Shown here: positions 1-5,287 of the stretch, in pieces
Position numbering within the stretch: position 1 is the first letter of the stretch
Layout: each line of letters opens with the position of its first letter
DNA from: a bacterium
GTDB lineage: Bacteria > Fidelibacterota > Marinisomatia > Marinisomatales > JAHJCW01
Reading direction: 5' to 3'
DNA: 5,287 bases
NCBI GenBank assembly: GCA_030621275.1
Contig: JAUXHY010000118.1
Location: forward strand, 1 to 5,287
Notes under the pieces: model-generated
What the model saw: only the letters and a program-made list of their open reading frames with translations
Told to the model about the DNA's origin: nothing
Database searches by the model: none
Made by a program: the position numbers and the translations under genes

Positions 1-536
1 GCCATCATCTTTCGCCTCATACGAATTTGTTCTTGCATTTCCTTCGTAAACTTACTCTTGAACATTGCCAACTTTAAACGTTGCGTATTATCTAAAATTC
101 CGTTCAATTCAGTCATAAAACGCATTTTTTCATCAACCTTTTGTTTCTCTAAAGCAGTAATCTTACCTAACATTTTATTGAATTCACTATCTGATATGTC
201 TTTACCATCTTCAACCTTCCGGCGAATGTCTTTAACCGCTTCCATTATTTCAGAGTTAAATTTCTCTATATTATCACGATGAGCTTTCATTCTAGGAAAA
301 AATTTATCGGCTTGCTCCGGTACAAGTTCTAATTCTTCCGTTAATTTCCAAGTTATCATCATTTCCATACGTTCACTTGGTTGGCCAAATCCTTGTGGAC
401 CCGGATGAGCCATATTGTGTTTCATACCAACCACACCCATGGGTCTATGACTCCTCGGCAATTGATTTGTTCTAGGTTGTGCCATAAGGGATGAAATCAT
501 TACAATCGCTAAAAGTACTATTATTGTTTTTTTCAT
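1..536 (-). CDS. Secreted Spy/CpxP-like periplasmic protein (3' end missing)
   Basis: The 178 visible codons begin at an ATG on the minus strand and run off the left edge without a stop. Residues 1-19 form a signal peptide (MKK, then a hydrophobic run, then SLMA before Q20) with no lipobox cysteine, so a soluble periplasmic product is expected. Residues 28-60 are rich in His and Met (H30, M33, M38, H40, M42, H44, M57, M59, M60). The rest is charged and predicted helical, with two degenerate LTxxQ-like segments, LELVPEQADKFF (69-80) and LDNTQRLKLAMF (148-159). That two-repeat helical layout is the hallmark of the Spy/CpxP/ZraP/CnrX group of chaperones and metal or stress sensors. The start overlaps the stop of the upstream membrane-protein gene by ATGA. 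It is the third gene of a sigma-factor operon, which suggests a sensor or effector of that circuit. Family assignment is by pattern only; the specific ligand is unknown. Confidence 0.75.
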   Translation of the reverse strand, partial: MKKTIIVLLAIVMISSLMAQPRTNQLPRSHRPMGVVGMKHNMAHPGPQGFGQPSERMEMMITWKLTEELELVPEQADKFFPRMKAHRDNIEKFNSEIMEAVKDIRRKVEDGKDISDSEFNKMLGKITALEKQKVDEKMRFMTELNGILDNTQRLKLAMFKSKFTKEMQEQIRMRRKMM

Positions 537-910
537 AATTGATTCTCCATATTATTATTTATTTGATAATTCGCATCATAGAAAAACTCCATTGTTGACC
601 AAATATCATCACTATTTTCAACTAGATAAACTGCCAATTCATCATAATATTCTTCCGCCATCTCTTCTGTAATATTCTCATTAATCAGATATTCCTCATA
701 TTGAATACTTGATGCATTGTTACTTAACTGAGTAAATGCTAATACACCGACCAATACTACAATTACACTCATGGATATTCCATAAGATAATCTTTGTTGG
801 TTTCGGATTCTTTTTTCTCGAGTTGTATGTAATCTATCTAAGAAATTGTCAGCATCAATTACGGCGTGCTCATCAGAAAATAAATTTTGAATTTGTTTTT
901 CAATATTCAT
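533..910 (-). CDS. Single-pass membrane protein, probable anti-sigma factor
   Basis: This 125-residue protein has a cytoplasmic N-terminal part of about 42 residues rich in charged amino acids. One transmembrane helix follows at about residues 43-61 (YGISMSVIVVLVGVLAFTQL). The extracytoplasmic tail of about 64 residues is strongly acidic (EEY, TEEMAEEYYDE, ENSDD). The basic cluster REKRIR just before the helix supports an N-in orientation. It starts within the stop of the ECF sigma gene (ATGA overlap) and its own stop overlaps the start of the Spy-like gene in the same way. Position directly after an ECF sigma gene, small size and topology are those of anti-sigma factors. No HxxxCxxC zinc-binding motif is present, so it is not a ZAS-type anti-sigma and would resemble small non-zinc types such as CnrY. 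I do not recognise a specific family; the role is inferred from context and topology. Confidence 0.65.
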   Translation of the reverse strand: MNIEKQIQNLFSDEHAVIDADNFLDRLHTTREKRIRNQQRLSYGISMSVIVVLVGVLAFTQLSNNASSIQYEEYLINENITEEMAEEYYDELAVYLVENSDDIWSTMEFFYDANYQINNNMENQL

Positions 911-1434
911 CTTACATTTCCTAATTGTTTTTTTAATTGATTAATTCCATAATGATAATTTGTCTTTACTGAACTCTCACTTTTTCCAATAATAAAAGCA
1001 ATATCTTTATGAGGCATATTTTGAGCTACACGCATCGTGACCACCATTCGTTGTGTTTTTGGTAATTTTGCCACAGCATCCCACAGTTCCTTTTTAGTCC
1101 AATCGGACTCTGCTCCGGGGCTATCATCAATTTGTTCGGGACTGTCATCAAGATGGAGCCACTTGCGCCATTTGCTTCGTCCCAAATAATTATTTGCGGA
1201 ATTGACGTTAACACGATATAAATAGGTCTTAAAATTTGCTTCAAATCTAAATTTTTTAAGACTTTTATGTAATTTAAGGAAAACGTCCTGTGCCAAATCT
1301 TCAGCATCCATCGGATCATTGGTGATTTTAATAAAGAAATTGTATACTTCATCAAGATACCGCCTGACCAATTCGTCGAAGGCTGTAACACTGCCATTTT
1401 GATATTGTTGAATGAGTTCATTGTCGTTTTTCAT
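907..1434 (-). CDS. ECF-family RNA polymerase sigma factor
   Basis: This 175-residue protein has the two-domain layout and size of group 4 (ECF) sigma70 factors. Sigma region 2 covers about residues 8-85, with the core-binding and -10-recognition helices around DAEDLAQDVFLKLHKSLKKF (43-62) and FKTYLYRVNVNSANNYL (68-84). A linker rich in Asp, Ser and Pro (95-111) leads to region 4 at about 115-170. Its helix-turn-helix for -35 recognition is around 140-168 (MPHKDIAFIIGKSESS, then VKTNYHYGINQLKK). There is no extra C-terminal domain. It would direct RNA polymerase to a stress regulon. The ATG is preceded by a weak AGG at 9 bases, and the first residues MKNDNELIQQYQNGS match usual ECF starts. 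It is the first gene of a three-gene overlapping operon with a putative anti-sigma factor and a Spy-like periplasmic protein. Family is clear; the ECF subgroup and target promoters are not determinable here. Confidence 0.95.
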   Translation of the reverse strand: MKNDNELIQQYQNGSVTAFDELVRRYLDEVYNFFIKITNDPMDAEDLAQDVFLKLHKSLKKFRFEANFKTYLYRVNVNSANNYLGRSKWRKWLHLDDSPEQIDDSPGAESDWTKKELWDAVAKLPKTQRMVVTMRVAQNMPHKDIAFIIGKSESSVKTNYHYGINQLKKQLGNVR

Positions 1435-1460
1435 CTTTCATTGCCTATTTAGACACAGAG

Positions 1461-1490
1461 CTTATAAATAAGTTAAATTTTTAATGTCCA
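1461..1490 (-). promoter_or_regulatory. Candidate sigma70-type promoter of the sigma-factor operon
   Basis: Read on the minus strand, TGGACA (1490-1485) and TATAAG (1466-1461) each match the sigma70 consensus at five of six positions, with an 18-base spacer. Transcription would start near 1454, giving a leader of about 20 bases before the ATG at 1434 that includes the weak AGG ribosome site. It lies downstream of the terminator of the neighbouring gene, which is where an operon promoter is expected. In an AT-rich genome such matches arise by chance, and FCB-group primary sigma factors can prefer other elements. Confidence 0.4.
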
Positions 1491-1518
1491 CATTTAAAAA
1501 TAGTTTCTTTCTCAAATG

Positions 1519-1551
1519 AAAAAGCCCCCCCGCAGTTGCGGGTGGGCTTTT
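1519..1551 (-). terminator. Rho-independent terminator of the T9SS-protein gene
   Basis: A GC-rich hairpin has arms 1520-1533 and 1538-1551 around the four-base loop 1534-1537, with a single mismatch (1528 against 1543). On the minus strand it is followed by a T5 run (1523-1519) that partly overlaps the outer A-T pairs. It lies 23 bases beyond the stop of the secreted-protein gene and upstream of the sigma operon promoter, so it insulates the two transcription units. The other strand also has a T4 run after the stem, so the hairpin could act in both directions, but no plus-strand gene ends nearby. Confidence 0.85.
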
Positions 1552-1574
1552 CTACTATTATTAAATAATTACAA

Positions 1575-2141
1575 CTATTTCAACAACATCAATTTAGTAG
1601 TCTTTACATCATTACCCGCAGTAATCTTGCTAAGGTAAATACCTGCAGGCGCTTGTCCTCCATGTTGATTAGTTCCATTCCATATTACTGAGTGCCAACC
1701 GGGGGTTTGTTCACCATTTAGAAGCGTAGTGATCAATTGACCGGCTATATCATAAATTTGTATTTGTACAGACAAGGCATGGCTTGTCTCTACATTAGCT
1801 AATCCGTATCTAATTGTCGTACTCGGATTAAATGGATTCGGATAAGCAGGCAATACTATAAATCCAGTTGGTAATGTATCAAATAACTCATTTTCTACCA
1901 AGGTCAGGTCTTTATCATCAATATATACACGTACATGTCCGGCATTATTACCTATACCATCATTATTCAACGCTCCAATGGCAACCCTTTTACCATCAGG
2001 TGATATTGAAACTGACCAGCCGAACCTGTCCGCAACTGCTTCTGCATCTATATCATCACCTAACTGTGTCCACGATTGGGCAAAAACAATATTAAGGGAG
2101 CAGATAATAAGAATTGGAATTAATAAAAATATATTTTTCAC
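1575..2141 (-). CDS. Short exported protein with one FG-GAP-like motif and a T9SS C-terminal sorting domain
   Basis: The 188-residue product has a signal peptide at residues 1-21 (hydrophobic core, then VFA before Q22). Residues 23-74 carry one propeller-type repeat (WTQLGDDID, RFGWSVSISPDGKRVAIGA, GHVRVYID) of the kind found in tandem in large FG-GAP / integrin-like surface proteins. After a short linker, residues 90-188 form a FlgD Ig-like / type IX secretion sorting domain: LPAYPNPFNPSTTIRYGL, then IYDIAGQL, the PGWHSVIWNG and PAGIYLSKI strands, and a basic KTTKLMLLK end. Such a domain directs export across the outer membrane by the type IX system and attachment or release at the surface. 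Start is GTG, fixed by an excellent Shine-Dalgarno. A single propeller blade cannot close a propeller, so the protein looks like a reduced remnant of, or a minimal relative to, a longer repeat protein. Its function is unknown. Confidence 0.85.
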   Translation of the reverse strand: MKNIFLLIPILIICSLNIVFAQSWTQLGDDIDAEAVADRFGWSVSISPDGKRVAIGALNNDGIGNNAGHVRVYIDDKDLTLVENELFDTLPTGFIVLPAYPNPFNPSTTIRYGLANVETSHALSVQIQIYDIAGQLITTLLNGEQTPGWHSVIWNGTNQHGGQAPAGIYLSKITAGNDVKTTKLMLLK

Positions 2142-2146
2142 ACTAA

Positions 2147-2153
2147 CCTCCTT
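2147..2153 (-). promoter_or_regulatory. Strong Shine-Dalgarno that sets the GTG start
   Basis: On the minus strand AAGGAGG lies five bases before the GTG at 2141. This near-perfect anti-16S match decides for the non-ATG start, and the signal peptide begins immediately with MKNIF. It contrasts with the other genes in the window, which have weak or no such site. Confidence 0.85.
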
Positions 2154-2291
2154 GTTATTATTAAATATAAGTCAGGCAGCACATTTTAATATATTGTCAG
2201 TAAATGAATTTAATATATTTTTTACAAGTATATTGAAATTTTATTTGAGTACCAGATATTATTATTTAACATATAAATTAGTTTTTTTTAA

Positions 2292-2320
2292 TTAAGATAA
2301 AATTACGATTATTCTACAAT
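2292..2320 (+). promoter_or_regulatory. Weak candidate promoter for the helicase-nuclease gene
   Basis: TTAAGA (2292-2297) and TACAAT (2315-2320) are 17 bases apart and match the sigma70 consensus at four and five of six positions. Transcription would begin near 2327, leaving only about 12 untranslated bases before the ATG at 2339. The rest of the 197-base divergent gap (2142-2338) is very AT-rich. It includes a T8 run at 2282-2289 and a short direct repeat TTTAATATATT at 2185 and 2209. I found no convincing promoter in it for the opposite gene. Confidence 0.25.
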
Positions 2321-2338
2321 CCACTCTTAATTTTGAAT

Positions 2339-5287
2339 ATGATATACAAACGCGGAACGTTCACCGGCAACAAATCGCAAAGTGCTGCAATTATACATAA
2401 ACTTGCCCCGCTGATGATAATCGCCGGGGCGGGAACCGGTAAAACCACTACTCTCCTTCATCGCATTTATTATTTGATCGAGCACTATAAATTAAAACCG
2501 GAGAATATTTTAACAATAACTTATACCGAAAGAGCTGCCAAGGAGCTGAAAACACGCATTGTAAAGAATATTGGAGATTCCGCAAATGCGATGACAATCA
2601 GTACTTTCCATGCTTTCTGTTATAATATTGTAAAGGATAATCAATCTTCTTCCAATTCCGCTCCAATCTTAATGGAAGATGGTGATGCTATTTATCTTTT
2701 CTTACAAAATTTTGATGAATTAGGTCCGTTTGAATCACGGTTATTTGTCAATGATCCAATTAAGTCGATAACTAAAAGTTTTATTCCATTCATTAATCGC
2801 TTAAGAGATGAGTTAATTGATCCAAGTAATAAAACAAATCCCATTATTGATGATGAATTAGTTACCGAAGAAACAATTGCCCAACTGAACGATTTGAAAC
2901 GTATTTATCCCTTATTCCAAAAATGGAAAAAGAAACAGAATTTTGTCGATTTTGGTGATATGATCTTGGATTGCTATAATTTGCTTGAAACTAATAAATC
3001 AATACTAGAACAAGTTCAAAATAAGTATAAATATATCATTATAGATGAATTTCAAGATAATAATTATGCTTTAAATGAGATTGTTAGTCAGATAGTTGGT
3101 AAATCAGGACAGCTAACGGTAGTCGGTGATGAGGATCAGGTAGTTTACAGTTTTCGGGGTGCTAGCAAATATAATGTAACTGCATTCAGGGATAAATACA
3201 AAAATCTAGATAATTATACTGAGATCGCATTAGAAGAGAATTTTCGATCTACTCAAGAAATTCTTAATGTCGCTAATAATTCAATCTCGAACGCAAAAAA
3301 TAGAGAACATAAACAATTAATTGCCTGTGACAACAAATCCGGTAAAAAACCACATTTAATTCAAGTAGACAACAAATTTCATCCGATGGTTATTGCCGAT
3401 GTTATTAAGGAATTATCTAATAATTATGATTATCAAGATATGGCGGTACTTTGCAGGACAAAAGCGCAAGTAAAAACAATATCCGATCATTTATCAAATG
3501 AAAATATTCCGACTCGTACTTATCTAATCAATTATTTTGAAATTCCCGAGATCAAAGATTTATTAGCTTGGTGTAATTTAATTGTTGAAACCGAATATCA
3601 AGATTCAGGATTGTATAGAATTATATCGAGATTTATTGATGAGGATACAGCAAATAAGATATTTAATCAGTTTTCTAAGCGAGATTACACACCGCGCTTT
3701 GAATTAATACAAAATATTAAAAATAATGAAATTAAAAAATTTGTAAATCAAATAATCAATCTTCGCAGTTTAATTCCAAAGAAGAATGCCTCTGAATTAG
3801 TTTGGGAGATATGTGTTACCTCTAAAATCTTGCGACCACTATTGAATAGTTACGAATGGAAAGACCAATTAGCTTTATTGAACTTGGGACAATTTATAAA
3901 TCGTTCTTTAGGTTTTACCGCTCGTCATAAAAATGATAATAATTTAAAATCATTTACGAACTATATGAATGTTTTACAAGATTCAAATAGTATTCAAACA
4001 TTATATCCGATTGATAAACATGTTTCGCAAACTGTTCTCGTAAATACGATTCATGGCGTTAAAGGTGGTGAATTTCCAATTGTATTTATGCCGTTTAATC
4101 GATCTGCAAGTTTCCCTCTAAATTTTAAGAAAAGCAACTTGCTAGAACTTCCACCCGCAGAATGGTTATCATATTCTACAGAAAATCAACTTTCCCTTAA
4201 AGAACAACATATTGAAGAAGAAAGAAGGCTATTTTATGTAGGCATGACAAGAGCTCAAGAATTACTTTATCTATTCTCCCCAACTAAAGCTACATCAACA
4301 TTTATTAAAGAATTAAATAAGGATTTATTAAAGGTATCCGATATGGAAATTGATACAATACAAAATGAACCAAAGACTTATTCAGCCCTGCGAAATGATT
4401 ATGAAAAACGATTGACAAATTCTCTAAATCAGAATCAGTTTTCAATTGCTAACGACTCATTACAAGCTATTGAAAGAATTACTCAAATTGAAAAAAATGA
4501 AACTATTATTTGGGAAAATGAAAAATGGGAAATTGAGCTAAAATCGCAACTGAAAGAACCATTACAAATGAATATTCCTGAAAAACTCAATCTTTCAGCA
4601 AGTTCAATTGAAACATATCAACAATGCCCACTTAAATACCGCCTCAGCAACATTGATAAAATTCCGCAAGTAAGCAGTAAACCGCAACTGACGTTTGGAA
4701 ATATCATCCATCGAGTATTAGAACAATTTCACCAACCAAATAGAGAACAAACTGAAGCACGACTATTAAAATTACTTGATGCTAATTGGGAATCACTTGG
4801 ATTTGACTATGAAACTCAAGAAACCGATTTTAAGCGTCAGGGAATTGAATTATTAACAAATTATTATGACTATTTAATTAAATATCCCGCTAATATAATA
4901 GAAAGGGAATTTCAATTTTCCTTTGAAATAGAAGATATTATTATAAATGGGAAAATTGATCGAATTGATAAGGGCAATACAGGATATAATGTAATTGATT
5001 ATAAAACTAGTAAAACAGCTACTAAAGCAAATAAAAGCATGCAATTAGCTATTTATTCGATGTATCTAGAACAGGAGAAACAGCTTGAGATTGGCGGTTT
5101 ACCCGAATCCGCTGCTTTATACTTTTTACGGGAATTTGAAGAACCGGTAAGAACTCATAAGTTTAGCCCAACTGAACTCATCGAAATACGGGAAAAAATT
5201 CTTGAAGTTGGCAAAAATATCAGAAACCAAGAATTTAAATCATGCAAAGGTTTCCATTGTGATTGGTGTGATTATAAGAGTCTACTT
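2339..5287 (+). CDS. UvrD-like SF1A helicase fused to RecB-family PD-(D/E)XK nuclease (3' end missing)
   Basis: The frame is open for 983 codons to the right edge. Helicase motifs appear in order: Q motif glutamine Q14; Walker A GAGTGKTT (30-37, K35); Ia TYTERAAKEL (61-70); Ib TISTFHAF (86-93); Walker B IIIDEFQD (D236, E237); III GDEDQ (263-267) with SFRGA; IV ENFRST (R303); V TIHGVKGGEF (570-579); VI EEERRLFYVGMTRA (626-639, R638). This is a complete UvrD/PcrA/RecB-type 3'-5' DNA translocase. From about residue 755 a nuclease domain follows: GNIIH (H791), ERE (855-857), GKIDRID (D874), VIDYKTSK (D887, K889) and QLAIY (Q902, Y906), which matches RecB including the 13-residue D-to-D spacing. 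C763, C969, C974 and C977 probably hold an iron-sulfur cluster as in AddB or Cas4. The likely role is DNA end processing or recombinational repair, akin to AddAB/AdnAB. The start ATG lacks a Shine-Dalgarno; TTG at 2333 is an alternative. Confidence 0.93.
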   Translation, partial: MIYKRGTFTGNKSQSAAIIHKLAPLMIIAGAGTGKTTTLLHRIYYLIEHYKLKPENILTITYTERAAKELKTRIVKNIGDSANAMTISTFHAFCYNIVKDNQSSSNSAPILMEDGDAIYLFLQNFDELGPFESRLFVNDPIKSITKSFIPFINRLRDELIDPSNKTNPIIDDELVTEETIAQLNDLKRIYPLFQKWKKKQNFVDFGDMILDCYNLLETNKSILEQVQNKYKYIIIDEFQDNNYALNEIVSQIVGKSGQLTVVGDEDQVVYSFRGASKYNVTAFRDKYKNLDNYTEIALEENFRSTQEILNVANNSISNAKNREHKQLIACDNKSGKKPHLIQVDNKFHPMVIADVIKELSNNYDYQDMAVLCRTKAQVKTISDHLSNENIPTRTYLINYFEIPEIKDLLAWCNLIVETEYQDSGLYRIISRFIDEDTANKIFNQFSKRDYTPRFELIQNIKNNEIKKFVNQIINLRSLIPKKNASELVWEICVTSKILRPLLNSYEWKDQLALLNLGQFINRSLGFTARHKNDNNLKSFTNYMNVLQDSNSIQTLYPIDKHVSQTVLVNTIHGVKGGEFPIVFMPFNRSASFPLNFKKSNLLELPPAEWLSYSTENQLSLKEQHIEEERRLFYVGMTRAQELLYLFSPTKATSTFIKELNKDLLKVSDMEIDTIQNEPKTYSALRNDYEKRLTNSLNQNQFSIANDSLQAIERITQIEKNETIIWENEKWEIELKSQLKEPLQMNIPEKLNLSASSIETYQQCPLKYRLSNIDKIPQVSSKPQLTFGNIIHRVLEQFHQPNREQTEARLLKLLDANWESLGFDYETQETDFKRQGIELLTNYYDYLIKYPANIIEREFQFSFEIEDIIINGKIDRIDKGNTGYNVIDYKTSKTATKANKSMQLAIYSMYLEQEKQLEIGGLPESAALYFLREFEEPVRTHKFSPTELIEIREKILEVGKNIRNQEFKSCKGFHCDWCDYKSLL

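Noticed and set aside
58..282. Plus-strand 74-codon ORF
   Set aside because: It lies antisense within the Spy-like gene, has no domain or ribosome site, and reads as the complement of a helical coding region.
736..924. Plus-strand 62-codon ORF
   Set aside because: Antisense to the anti-sigma candidate; the composition is that of a shadow frame.
1026..1421. Minus-strand 131-codon ORF in another frame of the sigma gene
   Set aside because: The overlapping frame has clear sigma70 regions 2 and 4; this one has no recognisable features.
2100..2141. Lipoprotein signal (LIIC at residues 11-14) in the T9SS protein
   Set aside because: The cysteine comes too early and inside the hydrophobic core; the VFA-Q site at residue 21 is a better type I cleavage site.
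2185..2219. Direct repeat TTTAATATATT in the divergent gap
   Set aside because: Only 11 bases of A/T in a very AT-rich region, two copies; chance is sufficient, and there is no CRISPR-like or operator-like symmetry.
1868..2295. Two plus-strand ORFs across the secreted-protein gene
   Set aside because: They are antisense to a gene with a signal peptide, sorting domain, ribosome site and terminator, and have no support of their own.

Overview
This is an AT-rich bacterial window with three units: a three-gene stress-sigma operon on the minus strand, a secreted-protein gene on the minus strand, and a large helicase-nuclease gene on the plus strand that runs off the right edge. The 188-residue secreted protein ends in a PNPFNPST-type type IX secretion sorting domain. 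Such domains are typical of the Bacteroidota / Fibrobacterota / Chlorobiota (FCB) superphylum and of Candidatus Marinimicrobia-like lineages. Together with the low GC this points to an FCB-group, possibly marine, bacterium. The lineage is an inference from one gene.

Region 1 (1-1434, minus strand): an ECF sigma factor, then a single-pass membrane protein with anti-sigma topology, then a secreted Spy/CpxP-like protein cut by the left edge. Each junction is a 4-base ATGA overlap, so the three are probably translated as one coupled unit. The likely scheme is an envelope- or metal-stress circuit resembling CnrYXH in architecture. The periplasmic Spy-like protein would sense, the membrane protein would hold the sigma factor, and release would activate target genes. 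A good sigma70-like promoter lies at 1461-1490, with a possible ECF-type promoter inside it.

Region 2 (1519-2153, minus strand): a short exported protein with a strong Shine-Dalgarno and a GTG start. It has one beta-propeller-like FG-GAP motif joined almost directly to a FlgD-like / T9SS sorting domain, and looks like a shrunken version of a larger repeat protein. A strong hairpin terminator separates it from the sigma operon.

Region 3 (2339-5287, plus strand): 983 codons of an open UvrD-type (SF1A) helicase fused to a C-terminal RecB-family PD-(D/E)XK nuclease. All helicase motifs and nuclease catalytic residues are visible, and cysteines suggest an AddB/Cas4-like iron-sulfur staple in a slightly unusual spacing. 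It is probably a DNA end-resection / recombinational repair enzyme, and its stop codon and any partner subunit lie outside the window. It is transcribed divergently from the secreted-protein gene across a 197-base AT-rich gap.
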